A stretch of 64,000 nt of DNA from Bacillus sp. AFS055030 (GCF_002574545.1 NZ_NUGT01000020.1:62001-126000); one strand, 5' to 3'; shown: positions 8,540 to 18,379, numbered from the stretch's first letter. Program-made: numbers and translations. The notes: generated by a model from the sequence alone, not told the origin.

Positions 8540-10486
8540 CTAGATAAGATGTTTTTTTATTACATTCAAATAACTTTTAAAAATAATAAGGAAATAAACA
8601 ATCTGATAGAGCAAGAAAGTGCTCAAAACGGTAATCGTGGCAGTGCCAACATCTAGCTTAAAAATCCTTTTCATAGCTTCTAAAGCAACTGTAGAGTGAA
8701 TTGTTGCAACGATATACGGTAATAAGAACATAACGCCAATTTCAATTGAAATAATTTTTTTCATTTCCTTAAAAGATACCCCTATCTTATGCAATTGTTT
8801 ATATTTCTGTTTATCACTTTCCTCATCCATATAATATTTGTTATAGATAAAGCTTCCTGTCGCTACAAAGAAAATAATGCTTAAGAAAAACGATAAAAAC
8901 ATAATCGTACCATATGCTCTTTTTTCAGTCTCATAAATATGGGATTTCGACAAAAATAATGAATTAGTATTATTTCCGAAATTTTTCTCAAACTTATCAT
9001 AAATCGTATAAGTATCTGTCCAATCTTTCACATTAAAAAAATACTGAGCATATTTTGAAGGTATTAAATATTTGTTTTCAATGCGATTAAATAACTCATC
9101 ATTAATCACATAAAATGAGTAATCTTGTTTTGGTATTGATAGTTCAATACTTTCCTTAATATGAACCTTCACTCCTCCAACCGATTTAAGAATATTTTCG
9201 GTTGGATTTTTTGGATTAATGATCTTAATGGCTTCATTCTTCTTTAAGATTAATGGTATTAAGTTTAAATTTTTTGCAAATTGATTATATACACTAGATT
9301 TCATTACAACTATTTCAGGGGCATTCTTTTGTTTAAGATATTTATTTTCGACAACTAATTTTTCATAAGATAGACTATTTTTCTTTAATTGATCTTCTAT
9401 AAAATGAACTTCTTTTGCAGTAAATGGGGCTTCTTTATGATAACTTTCATACGTAAACGCTATCGGATATCTCTTTTCTATATCTCTTAAGGTATTTGTC
9501 CAAAAAGTGAAAGAAGCGCCACTTAATATTACAGCTGCTGTAGAAGTGATGGTAATAATGAAATACATTCTGGCATTATCACGTATGCGATGAAATAAAT
9601 TAGAGACCCAAATTAGATTGGTGCTTCTTAAATAAAAGTATTTATTTTTTTTCAATAAATCAATTCCAAAAATAATGAATTGGGAAAATAATAAATAAGT
9701 GGCAATAACGACTATACCGATAATGATTAATATTAATTTCTCTAGAACAAACCCTGCAAAAATACCTCCTTTAGAAATAAGCCAATAAATCCAACTATTC
9801 TCTATTAAGTTACCAGAGATAAATACTGCATATATTTGATTTACAAAAAAAGATAATATATATCCTGAAATTAATAAAATAAAGGCTAAGAATGCAATAT
9901 ACTTTGAATATTTAGGAGCAGGACTAGCTGATATTGTTGCTTTTAGTAAATGCAGTATTTCTTTTTCCTTTACAAACAATGATGTGATTAATGAGACGAA
10001 AATGCCAAGTAACAAAAAACAAACAAGTGAAATAAGTATAGCTTTTATCGGAAAATAAAACGGTAAAGAAGGAAGCCTAAGAAGTTTTTCGATGATTTCC
10101 AAAAATAGTTTGGAGAACACTAAGCCAGTAATGATGCCGCTAATTGTTGCAGCCATACTAATTATCATATTTTCAATATAAATCATCTTAAGAAGTTGTC
10201 TTCTTGAAATGCCTAGCGTATATAGAATTCCAAATTCTTTATACTTTTTTTTCAATAATACACCGCTAGAATAAAATACATAGAAAAACAAAAACAAATA
10301 AGTAATAAATTCCGCGCCAAAAAGAGATACCTTGATATAGGACTTGAATGTTCCTTTTTCGGAATGAAGTATAAACATGGTCAAAGAGAAAAATAAAGTT
10401 GCGGAAATGAATATACTTAAAAAATATGCGAAATAAACCTTGCCATTGCGTATGACTTTTCTGGTCGCAAACTGTTTAAAATCCAT
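8540..10486 (-). CDS. BceB-type ABC transporter permease (peptide antibiotic detoxification and sensing)
   Basis: About 648 residues, the size of BceB-family permeases. Layout fits the family: one membrane span at residues ~15-38, a group of three (about 50-180), four more (about 195-310), then the large extracellular domain (about 325-520) and a last FtsX-like group of three. In this family the permease forms a complex with the BceS-type kinase, signals antibiotic load and frees lipid II-cycle intermediates from bacitracin-like or lantibiotic drugs. I place the start at ATG 10486, which has AGGTGGAG six bases upstream; a GTG at 10498 would lie inside that site. It overlaps the ATPase gene by 11 bp. 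Confidence 0.85.
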   Translation of the reverse strand: MDFKQFATRKVIRNGKVYFAYFLSIFISATLFFSLTMFILHSEKGTFKSYIKVSLFGAEFITYLFLFFYVFYSSGVLLKKKYKEFGILYTLGISRRQLLKMIYIENMIISMAATISGIITGLVFSKLFLEIIEKLLRLPSLPFYFPIKAILISLVCFLLLGIFVSLITSLFVKEKEILHLLKATISASPAPKYSKYIAFLAFILLISGYILSFFVNQIYAVFISGNLIENSWIYWLISKGGIFAGFVLEKLILIIIGIVVIATYLLFSQFIIFGIDLLKKNKYFYLRSTNLIWVSNLFHRIRDNARMYFIITITSTAAVILSGASFTFWTNTLRDIEKRYPIAFTYESYHKEAPFTAKEVHFIEDQLKKNSLSYEKLVVENKYLKQKNAPEIVVMKSSVYNQFAKNLNLIPLILKKNEAIKIINPKNPTENILKSVGGVKVHIKESIELSIPKQDYSFYVINDELFNRIENKYLIPSKYAQYFFNVKDWTDTYTIYDKFEKNFGNNTNSLFLSKSHIYETEKRAYGTIMFLSFFLSIIFFVATGSFIYNKYYMDEESDKQKYKQLHKIGVSFKEMKKIISIEIGVMFLLPYIVATIHSTVALEAMKRIFKLDVGTATITVLSTFLLYQIVYFLIIFKSYLNVIKKHLI

Positions 10487-11231
10487 AAGGATCTCCACCT
10501 AAAAGTGAAAGGACATCAATTACTTGTTGATAGAATTGCAGTCTACTCCCTCCACTATGAATTTCATTATAAATCAAACCATCTTTAATGAATATAATCC
10601 TCTCACAATAACTAGCTGCCACAGGGTCGTGCGTCACCATAATTGTTGTCAGCTTTTGTTCTTTATTAACTTTCTCAAACAATTCCATCACAGTTCTAGC
10701 TGATCTGGAATCTAAATTTCCAGTCGGTTCATCTGCCAAGAGTAGTGAAGGATTATGAATGATCGCTCTAGCTATTGCTGTTCTTTGTGCCTCACCACCT
10801 GAAACTTCATAAGTCCTTTTGTCAAGAAGATGATCAATCCGTAAAGTTTTTGCGATACTATACAACTTACTCTCTTGCTCTAATACGGAAATATTATCTA
10901 AGGTAAGTGGTAACACCACGTTCTCTGCAATTGTTAAAGTATCGAGTAAATTAAAATCTTGAAAGACAAAACCAAGCTCCCTACGTCTAAAGAGAGCTAA
11001 ATCATCACTATTCAACTGTTTTGTATTAATACCTTTAATTTGAATTTCACCAGTTGTTGGTTGATCAACAGTAGAAATCAAATTAAGTAATGTAGTCTTT
11101 CCGCTACCCGATGGCCCCATAACTCCGACAAATTCTCCAGGTTCAATTGAAAAACTTATATGTTTTATAGCGTGAGATATTACTTCTTTTCCGTAGTTTT
11201 TACTTAAATGACTAACTTTGAGCATTTCCAT
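10476..11231 (-). CDS. BceA-type ABC transporter ATP-binding protein
   Basis: 251 residues. Walker A GPSGSGKTT (about 39-47), Q-loop FQDFNLLDT, signature SGGEAQRTAIARA, Walker B LLLADEPTGNLDS and H-loop MVTHDP, the MacB/LolD/BceA class. It energises the permease encoded immediately downstream. AGGAGG seven bases before the ATG at 11231 fixes the start. First gene of a two-gene operon with its own Bce-type regulator box upstream and a terminator separating it from the kinase gene. Confidence 0.9.
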   Translation of the reverse strand: MEMLKVSHLSKNYGKEVISHAIKHISFSIEPGEFVGVMGPSGSGKTTLLNLISTVDQPTTGEIQIKGINTKQLNSDDLALFRRRELGFVFQDFNLLDTLTIAENVVLPLTLDNISVLEQESKLYSIAKTLRIDHLLDKRTYEVSGGEAQRTAIARAIIHNPSLLLADEPTGNLDSRSARTVMELFEKVNKEQKLTTIMVTHDPVAASYCERIIFIKDGLIYNEIHSGGSRLQFYQQVIDVLSLLGGDPYGF

Positions 11232-11253
11232 TTTCTAGCCTCCTTTTAATCAA

Positions 11254-11318
11254 AATATATATCTATCGTTTCTTTACAAGCGAGTCATATTTATTACTCT
11301 ATTCTTACATTATTGTAA
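11254..11318 (-). promoter_or_regulatory. Activator-type promoter of the bceAB-like operon with TTACA-N4-TGTAA box
   Basis: Palindrome CTTACA-TTAT-TGTAAG (11304-11319). On the minus strand the -10 TATATT lies at 11254-11259, 55 bp centre to centre, and no good -35 is present. This is the arrangement described for Bce-type response regulators, whose published consensus I recall as TNACA-N4-TGTAA. Confidence 0.75.
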
Positions 11319-11333
11319 GGTTTAAGCGTAAAT

Positions 11334-11370
11334 AAAAAGAACATGTATAAAAGTAAAACATGTTCTTTTT
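11334..11370 (-). terminator. Terminator of the two-component operon
   Basis: Perfect 13-bp stem AAAAAGAACATGT / complement with an 11-base loop and T tract; bidirectional in form. It lies right behind the kinase stop codon. Confidence 0.88.
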
Positions 11371-11374
11371 ATTA

Positions 11375-12373
11375 TTAGATATGATTTGTTAAAATATTAT
11401 CAAACAAAATACTGACCTTAGTACCTCGGTTCACTTCAGATTCAATTAAAATTTTATGATTTAAGTTTTCACAGATCTTTTTTACAAGATATAGACCCAT
11501 TCCAGTAGATTCTCCTAATATTCTGCCGTTTTCACCTGTGAAGAAAGGTTGAAAGACTCTCCTAATATCCTTTGGATTTATCCCAATTCCTTCATCAATC
11601 ACTTCCAATACAACATACTTTTCTTTTCTAAAAGCAGAAACTGTCAAATATTTTCCTTTCCCTTTAGAATATTTGATGGCGTTTGTAATCAATTGCTCAA
11701 TTACAAATTTAAGCCATTTTACATCGGTATATACTTCAATTGCTTCATCTACTTTTACTTTAGGCATTATATTATTCTTGATAAATAGCTTTTTTTCTTG
11801 ACTGATACTTTCCAATACTAACGATTTCAAGCTTTTCTTTTCGATCACAAAGTCACTTTCAAAGGAATCAATTCTAGCATAATATAAGGCCATATTTAGT
11901 CCTTTTTCAAGCTTTAATGCTTCATCACTCAAACCGTGTGCATAAGCTTCTCCAGCGTGTGCTTCAAGCTGAAGCCGGATGACCGAAAGTGGTGTCTTCA
12001 TTTGATGTACCCATTGATTGATAAAGGTTAAATGTTCTTGATGTTTTTTGTTTAGTTGATTCATGTTTATTTCAAATAATTGGTATTGCTGCCGTAACAA
12101 AGAAGTTAGATGTCTTCCCCAAAAGGAATCACCTTGATCTAAAGAAGTTTCCTCAATAGAATCGAATTTACTTTTGAATAAAATATAGAGGTTTTTAGTT
12201 TTAATAAATTTCCACCCTAAAAAAACGGTAAGAATGAAAGAATTGAAAATAAAGATATATATAGTATCAAAAAGTGGAAAATTCCCAGCAAGAACACAAT
12301 AAAAAGTAGTTAAAATCACGGAGAAATAATAAACAACAATAAACGGTTGGTGCTCCTTTAAAAATAAATTCAT
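11375..12373 (-). CDS. Intramembrane-sensing histidine kinase, BceS type
   Basis: 332 residues. Two N-terminal membrane spans (about 10-30 and 35-56) are separated by only a few residues, the hallmark of intramembrane-sensing kinases that detect through their ABC partner instead of an own sensor domain. H-box FINQWVHQMKTPLSVIR with H123, N-box EQLITNAIKYSKG, G-boxes DEGIGINPKDI and GESTGMGLYLVKKI are all present. Directly downstream of its response regulator (12-bp gap). Expected to autophosphorylate when the BceAB-like transporter is engaged by a peptide or glycopeptide antibiotic. The inducer is inference. Confidence 0.9.
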   Translation of the reverse strand: MNLFLKEHQPFIVVYYFSVILTTFYCVLAGNFPLFDTIYIFIFNSFILTVFLGWKFIKTKNLYILFKSKFDSIEETSLDQGDSFWGRHLTSLLRQQYQLFEINMNQLNKKHQEHLTFINQWVHQMKTPLSVIRLQLEAHAGEAYAHGLSDEALKLEKGLNMALYYARIDSFESDFVIEKKSLKSLVLESISQEKKLFIKNNIMPKVKVDEAIEVYTDVKWLKFVIEQLITNAIKYSKGKGKYLTVSAFRKEKYVVLEVIDEGIGINPKDIRRVFQPFFTGENGRILGESTGMGLYLVKKICENLNHKILIESEVNRGTKVSILFDNILTNHI

Positions 12374-12385
12374 TATTCTAACCTC

Positions 12386-13078
12386 CTACCAACTCTTGTT
12401 TAATTTGTAGCCCAAACCCCTTATTGTTTGAATTCCATTCGCAATATTAAGGTCTTGTAGTTTTTTTCTTAGCCTTGTTACATTTACGTTTAGAGTGTTT
12501 TCTTCAACAAAATCGGAGTGATCCCACATTTGTTCCAAGAGATAGTCTCGGTTAACCACCTTAGGGTATGTCTGAATCAGACTTTCTAGCAAAATTGCTT
12601 CTTTTTTTGTCAAGAGGATCGTCTTACCTTGAAACGAGACTTCTAGTCTTTCAACGTAAAATTTTAATCCTTCCATTTCGATTATCCGCTCACCTAAAGG
12701 ATTAGCATAATCCCCAATGGCCCGTCTTATATGGCTATTTATTTTGGCCATCACTACTTCATATGAGAATGGTTTTGTAATATAGTCATCTGCACCATTT
12801 TCAAGAGCCCTAACTTGATCCAAACCGCTTTCTCTAGCGGAAATAAAAAGTATAGGGACCTTAGATTTTTCCCTTATCCTCCTGCACCAATAAAATCCAT
12901 CAAACCTTGGTAAATTTACATCAAGTAAGACTAGATGTGGTTTGATGAGAAGAAATTCTTCCATAATGTTTTCAAAGTTTTCAACAATTATAGCTGATAG
13001 GCCATATTTATCAATGTGTTCTTTAAGTAAACGACTAATTGAAATATCATCTTCAATAATATAAATCGTATAGTTCAT
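12386..13078 (-). CDS. OmpR/PhoB-family response regulator, BceR type
   Basis: 230 residues: receiver domain with acidic pocket E9 D10 D11, phosphorylation site D53 (LLDVNLPRFDG) and the conserved K of DYITKPFSYE; then a winged-helix DNA-binding domain (KKEAILLESL, ENTLNVNVTRLRKKL). Paired with the BceS-type kinase downstream. The likely targets are the three identical TTACA-N4-TGTAA boxes at 4685, 8388 and 11305, which precede vanY, the ligase operon and the ABC operon; none is seen before its own gene, suggesting constitutive expression of the sensor pair. Confidence 0.9.
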   Translation of the reverse strand: MNYTIYIIEDDISISRLLKEHIDKYGLSAIIVENFENIMEEFLLIKPHLVLLDVNLPRFDGFYWCRRIREKSKVPILFISARESGLDQVRALENGADDYITKPFSYEVVMAKINSHIRRAIGDYANPLGERIIEMEGLKFYVERLEVSFQGKTILLTKKEAILLESLIQTYPKVVNRDYLLEQMWDHSDFVEENTLNVNVTRLRKKLQDLNIANGIQTIRGLGYKLNKSW

Positions 13079-13343
13079 AAAATACTATGCCTCCAAAATT
13101 GGATCCACTCCAGAATCTAGGAGCTTAATTCTCAGTAACCAATCCAAATATCTTTTCGTAAAATTAATTCAATAAATCCAATCATATATTAATATAATCT
13201 CATGAAAGTTAAATATTAAAACGTCTTTATCGATTTTTCGGTATAGTTTCGATGTATTTATGTTTAAAGACAATTCATCTGCTATATTTTGTTATATTTA
13301 ACGTTCAAATATGAATAATACTAAAAAAACAAAATATAAAAGA
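13079..13343. other. Intergenic region upstream of the response regulator
   Basis: Must contain the promoter of the two-component genes, but I find no convincing -35/-10 pair and no TTACA-N4-TGTAA box. No coding-like frame. Confidence 0.4.
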
Positions 13344-13376
13344 ATATCCCTACTCCATAAATTGGAATAGGGATAT
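13344..13376 (-). terminator. Terminator of the first subtilisin-like protease gene
   Basis: Stem ATATCCCTA-C-TCC with its complement (one mismatch), 6-7-base loop, followed on the minus strand by a T-rich stretch, directly behind the stop codon. Confidence 0.75.
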
Positions 13377-13385
13377 CTACTAACA

Positions 13386-16300
13386 TTATTTTTTAGTCAA
13401 ATTCAATCTGTGAACACTGCCACCCTGTGTACCTACAAACAAAAATTGTTCATCAGGGGAAAGTTCTAGTGCTGTAGCGTTCCTATTCTGTAATCCATTG
13501 GAAATATTTTTCCAAGTTTTCCCTCCGTCAACACTCATTAATACGCCTCGACCTTTTTTTAGAAGACCGTATTCTCTAAATGCACCCGTGGCTGCATAGA
13601 TGATTTTGCTATTTTTCGGAGAAATAAGAATATCATTTATTTTTATATGAAGCTCATCACTTCCCACACCTTGTGCTTTTTCAAAGGTTTTGCCACCATT
13701 TTTACTTAAATATAAATGGTTTCCACCGACCACTATATGCTTTGGATTTTTAGAATCGATCGAAATACTGTTCACAGAAATATTTTGAATTTTCTCGAAA
13801 GTTTTTCCCTTATCCTTAGATAAGAATAAACCTTCGTTTCCACCTGCCCAAATTCGATTAGGATCCTTAGGATCAGCAGCTAATGCAAAGAAGATGTGGT
13901 TTTGTTTATACTTTTTCCAATTTACTCCACCATCTATACTTATGATGATTCCACGTTCATTCGTTAATGGAATGTAATAAGAAATGATGATTTGATTAGA
14001 ATCGGTTGGACTAACTATCAAATCAAGTGGAGGTACTTTAGGTTTAGATTTTAGATCCCATTTTTTACCACCGTCTTTACTACTATAAAAATACGGTCCA
14101 TCTGTACCTGAGCGTATTTTGTAAACAACATTCTGTTCTTTTGGAGAAGTAGCAATATGTTGTACAGCTTCTCCCACCATACCTTCACTTCCTGATGTTC
14201 CCCATTCTAAAACAGACGAATCAACCTTTTTTTGAGTTGGTAAAGGCGTCATGTAAGTATTTGAGATCGTACCTGCAAGTAATTGATATCCTTTAGAGTT
14301 ACGAGCAATAGCTAAACTGTAAATATTTGCTCCAGGAATTCCAATTCGTTTATAAGACTCACCATCATTTTGAGTCTTATAGATTCCTGCTTGATCAGAT
14401 GCTACATAAAATTGTCGTTTTTCTTTACCCGTAGATTTTGGACCTAATTCAAAATCAATTTCATACGATCTATACCCAGGGAGTGGTTTTTTCATTACTT
14501 TCCATGATTTACCCTTATCGTCACTTCTCCAAATCCCATCATATGCTGTCCCAACATATATATTCCTTTCTAGAATTTCAAGTCGAGATACACTCTTAAA
14601 TGGTATACCATTGTGTGTTAATTCCTTCCAATCTTTACCTTTATTTAATGAAATGTACATACCATTCTTATCGGTATTAGTTGTACTTGCGATTAAAATA
14701 TCATCATTTGCGTCAATCTCATTTATAAATGTACCATTTTGTGGAGTATACAATAGTTTTGATTTAGCAACACCAGAGAATACATCTTTAATAACATTTA
14801 TTCCTTCAAAGTATGAGTAAAAGTAAAGGTCATTGTTATGAAGTTTTGATTTAGTAAGATTTGTCCACGAACCCGGCTTCTTTGTCCAATTGATTCCACG
14901 ATCCGTGCTAACATAGATTTCGTGTTCAGTTATCATAACTAGTTTTTTCCCTGATTTATCTATCATTAAATCTACTATAAAGACGTTTGGAGAAGGTAAA
15001 TTTTTCCATGATTTCCCACCGTCATTACTAGTTACTATTTTACCAATGTAAGTAGGATCACTTTGATAAGAATTAAGAGCTACAAACAGATTTTTGTCAT
15101 TTGTAGGATCAACAACTATTGCTCTACCATCCCCATCTGCCGCAGGAAAATTTTGATACTCATTCCACGTTTTAGCGTTATCTTCAGAACGGAAAAATGA
15201 TAGATGCTGCTTCCCTAAAACTCTCATTTGATTAGAATTCTTTTTACCAAAATTTATCAAACCAGTATTTGAGTATGGACCAACTGATTTCCAATTAGTC
15301 TCTTTTTCTTTATTTGGGGTTAATTTTTCCATATAACCTGAACCGATAATTGTCATTTCTTCATTTAAGGAATTTTTAATTTTCGAACTTGAATCAATTC
15401 GATAGATACCTGATTCATCAATTGGTAATTTAGCCTTCCACCATCTGCCTTGGTCTAAAACAGCAGTCACTTTTTTAGTTTTTCCATTTGGAGTTCTTAA
15501 TGTCACTTTTGGTGCTTGTGACAATTGAACTGGACTGTAAATATAAGCCGTTGATTCATTTACAGTTGAGGGTGTTGGATCTGGTGTAGCAGTAATCTGG
15601 AAATGTCTTACAATAAACTGGTATGGTATCCTTAAATGTTGTGAATTTTTCCCAGTTTTAATTTTACCTTCTACCCAACCAGTGATATTCGTATCTTGTT
15701 CAGGTCGTTTCATGTTAATATTCACTGTAACATTAACCGGTCTACCGGGTTTTATTTGAATATGTGATGGGTTTACTGTAATAGCAGCTTCTGATTTTAT
15801 ATCGTCTTTAATAGTGAAATCGATCTCAACAGGTTTATCGCCGTAATTATTCAAAGTTAATGTTGCGCTTTTCTGAATTTTAGAATCTTTCAAATCTGCC
15901 ATGCCGAAATTTAAGGCATTTGGAGATGCAACCACATTGGTTTCTACAGCAGCTTTGATATCCAATCTTCCAGCACCTTGTGAATCGACATCATATGATG
16001 AAAGTCGATTCACCGTTTCTTTTAAATTACTAGAAATATCAGTGCTCTTCCAAGTCGGTTTAAGTTGTTTCAATAGTGCAGCTGCACCTGCTACATGAGG
16101 GGCTGCCATGCTTGTCCCGCTTAATCTTGTATAACCAGAATCATTGTACTCAGTCTTAATGTACGTAGATTTTATTTCAACACCTGGTGCTACTAGATCA
16201 GGCTTTCCATTGAAGTCACCACGTGAACTAAAGCTTGCCATAAGATCCGTTCCGTCTTTTCCTGTCAACATTAATTTAACAGGTCCATTGGCCAAGTTTG

Positions 16301-17777
16301 ACTTTATTTCCTGAGCTGTTGAGTCATCAGTCCCCATAGCAATCAATGAATCAAGCCTTCCATCCATTGAAGAACTTGCTTTGAATTGATGTTGTCCAAT
16401 GAATTTGCTAAAAGGATTGGATTTTTCTAGAGATGATGTAACATTTCCTATTCCAGCTCCAGGACCAGCACTATCATCCTGGTCTGGCTGGAAAAATACG
16501 GTAGCGTATGCACCTTTTTCTTCTGCTCTGATTGACTCTGTATAGGCATGTAAATATGGATTAACATCGTGTGGTATTTGAATAAGTACAATTTTTCCTT
16601 TTACATCTTTACCTTCAAATTTTTCAGAACCACCTTTTCCAACATCTACCACCTCACGAGTTGTCGGTGCCTCTTGTGGATTTGCTGAAAAATCAAGGCG
16701 ACTAACTTTCAAATTCTCTTTAACTGGGGAAATCATTTTCAATTCAGGAACTTTTATGCCACTTAAACTTGCCCCAACAGCAAGTACACCTTTTGCAATT
16801 GCTGGTGCTCCGATCGTACCGTAATCAGGGCCATTATTACCGGCAGCAGCAACTACAACTACACCTGCATCAACAGCATTTTGAGCAGCTTTCGAGACGG
16901 GATCGTTCTCATCACCTGCACCACCAAGACTCATATTAATAACATCTGCAGGGTATGGATTATCTGGGGATATAGATGCTTCTATTCCTGCAATAACATC
17001 GGAGGTACTTCCTCCTCCATTATTGTCCAAAACTTTATAAGCAGTAATCGAAACATCGGGTGCTACTCCCATTAAATTTCCATTCGCTCCGATAATACCA
17101 GCGACATGTGTTCCATGTCCTTGGTCATCCATAGGATCAGCATCTTTATTGACAAAATCATAACCACCAACAATTTTATGTCCAGCTCCAAGCGCCCCGC
17201 CAAGGTCTGGGTGTGTATAATCGACACCGGTATCAATTACTGCAACTGTGACTCCTTTACCAGTAGCATCTTGATTATTTTTGTCTTTTTTATTCCAAAC
17301 ATCAGTAGCGCCAATTAAAGGAACGCTTTTTGTTAAATTTGCTCGAACTTCCTTATCCGGATAAACTGCTTTTACACCAGGAAGTGAGCGCAATTCTTCT
17401 AATTTATTTTTAGGAACCTTTAATGACATACCGTTAAAAGAAAACGTAAATTCATTTGATTTGGTGTATGGAATTCGCTTATCCTTTACTTTTTGTAAGA
17501 CTTTACCATGTGATTGTCTTAAGCTTTCAATTTGCTGGTTCAATTTTCTTTCTGTGTTACTTGAAGTAGCTCCGATCAGTTCCGTTTTCGGCAAGCTTTC
17601 AATGGCAGGTACGCCTTCCATCTCGACTATCACGCTTGTCATCTGATCATCAGGATTAATTTCTTGTGCCTTACTATTTGGAAAATCGAATAAAACATTA
17701 GCATTAGAGATTACAAGGGTTGAAGCAACAAAGCCAACTGCGGTTCTTTTCTTTAACCAATTAGTTCTTTTTTTCAT
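13386..17777 (-). CDS. Secreted subtilisin-like serine protease (S8) with PA insert and Asp-box beta-propeller
   Basis: 1463 residues, far longer than classical subtilisin. Signal peptide about 1-38, inhibitor I9-like prodomain (about 45-145), S8 catalytic domain with D182 (VIDTGVD), H221 (GHGTHVAG), oxyanion N314 (AAAGNNG) and S556 (SGTSMAAPHVAG). The roughly 200 residues between N314 and S556 hold a protease-associated-type insert. A beta-sandwich region follows (about 620-840), then at least ten Asp-box repeats of the SxDxGxxW type (SNDGGKSW, SDDKGKSW, SVDGGKTW and others, about 910-1440), typical of BNR/VPS10-like propellers. Probably released or wall-associated, degrading or binding extracellular protein. 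RBS AGAGAGGAT supports the start. It is monocistronic. Confidence 0.9.
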   Translation of the reverse strand: MKKRTNWLKKRTAVGFVASTLVISNANVLFDFPNSKAQEINPDDQMTSVIVEMEGVPAIESLPKTELIGATSSNTERKLNQQIESLRQSHGKVLQKVKDKRIPYTKSNEFTFSFNGMSLKVPKNKLEELRSLPGVKAVYPDKEVRANLTKSVPLIGATDVWNKKDKNNQDATGKGVTVAVIDTGVDYTHPDLGGALGAGHKIVGGYDFVNKDADPMDDQGHGTHVAGIIGANGNLMGVAPDVSITAYKVLDNNGGGSTSDVIAGIEASISPDNPYPADVINMSLGGAGDENDPVSKAAQNAVDAGVVVVAAAGNNGPDYGTIGAPAIAKGVLAVGASLSGIKVPELKMISPVKENLKVSRLDFSANPQEAPTTREVVDVGKGGSEKFEGKDVKGKIVLIQIPHDVNPYLHAYTESIRAEEKGAYATVFFQPDQDDSAGPGAGIGNVTSSLEKSNPFSKFIGQHQFKASSSMDGRLDSLIAMGTDDSTAQEIKSNLANGPVKLMLTGKDGTDLMASFSSRGDFNGKPDLVAPGVEIKSTYIKTEYNDSGYTRLSGTSMAAPHVAGAAALLKQLKPTWKSTDISSNLKETVNRLSSYDVDSQGAGRLDIKAAVETNVVASPNALNFGMADLKDSKIQKSATLTLNNYGDKPVEIDFTIKDDIKSEAAITVNPSHIQIKPGRPVNVTVNINMKRPEQDTNITGWVEGKIKTGKNSQHLRIPYQFIVRHFQITATPDPTPSTVNESTAYIYSPVQLSQAPKVTLRTPNGKTKKVTAVLDQGRWWKAKLPIDESGIYRIDSSSKIKNSLNEEMTIIGSGYMEKLTPNKEKETNWKSVGPYSNTGLINFGKKNSNQMRVLGKQHLSFFRSEDNAKTWNEYQNFPAADGDGRAIVVDPTNDKNLFVALNSYQSDPTYIGKIVTSNDGGKSWKNLPSPNVFIVDLMIDKSGKKLVMITEHEIYVSTDRGINWTKKPGSWTNLTKSKLHNNDLYFYSYFEGINVIKDVFSGVAKSKLLYTPQNGTFINEIDANDDILIASTTNTDKNGMYISLNKGKDWKELTHNGIPFKSVSRLEILERNIYVGTAYDGIWRSDDKGKSWKVMKKPLPGYRSYEIDFELGPKSTGKEKRQFYVASDQAGIYKTQNDGESYKRIGIPGANIYSLAIARNSKGYQLLAGTISNTYMTPLPTQKKVDSSVLEWGTSGSEGMVGEAVQHIATSPKEQNVVYKIRSGTDGPYFYSSKDGGKKWDLKSKPKVPPLDLIVSPTDSNQIIISYYIPLTNERGIIISIDGGVNWKKYKQNHIFFALAADPKDPNRIWAGGNEGLFLSKDKGKTFEKIQNISVNSISIDSKNPKHIVVGGNHLYLSKNGGKTFEKAQGVGSDELHIKINDILISPKNSKIIYAATGAFREYGLLKKGRGVLMSVDGGKTWKNISNGLQNRNATALELSPDEQFLFVGTQGGSVHRLNLTKK

Positions 17778-18345
17778 TTCGTTATCCTCTCTAATAAAAA
17801 TAGCATTTTTTTATTTTTGATTAAGTAATTAATTAGATGTTAAATGTTTAATTAAGTATTTTTTTAAAGACCAATTGTTAATTCTGTTTAAAAACGACTT
17901 AGCTTCTTCGTACTCCACCTTCCTATCTAAACAATTTACTATCTGCTACTTTTCCTCCTTTTTAAAATATCTGAAGCCATATATAAATGTAATAAATGGT
18001 TGGATATGTGAACAATACAGAATTTTAAATGGTTATGATTAAGTATTTAGATAATAAACACTTAAATGAAAAAAACTATGTCATAAGTACTATATTGTTA
18101 GAACTAATCACTTTAAAATAGAAAAAAATATTCTTAAATACTCATAAATAATCTAAATGTACTTTTAAAAAAAGGTGTAGTTGAAATTGTTAAAAAAGTG
18201 GGCTCGCATTATTAAGTTAATTTGTTGATTGATTTTATTTATTAGTTACGAATAAGCGAGAAAGAGGGATGTTTATACTTTTTAAAAGTTGAATAATATA
18301 CCACATTATTAAGTACGAGTCCTCAGCTATTTAAGTTTTTTCTTC
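17778..18345. other. Upstream region of the protease gene, no gene seen
   Basis: About 570 bp, very AT-rich, with repeated ATTAAGTATTT-like words. It should carry the protease promoter and probably transition-state control sites, but I could not assign a specific promoter or operator. No coding-like frame. Confidence 0.45.
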
Positions 18346-18379
18346 ATAAAAAATACAGTCCCAATTTATTAGGACTGTA
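18346..18379 (-). terminator. Terminator of the fumarase gene
   Basis: Stem TACAGTCC / GGACTGTA with a 10-base loop followed on the minus strand by a TTTTTT run, 38 bp after the stop codon. Confidence 0.88.

Noticed and set aside
13386-17777. Several plus-strand frames of 60-70 codons inside the first protease gene
   Set aside because: Shadows of a long, strongly conserved coding frame; no ribosome sites.
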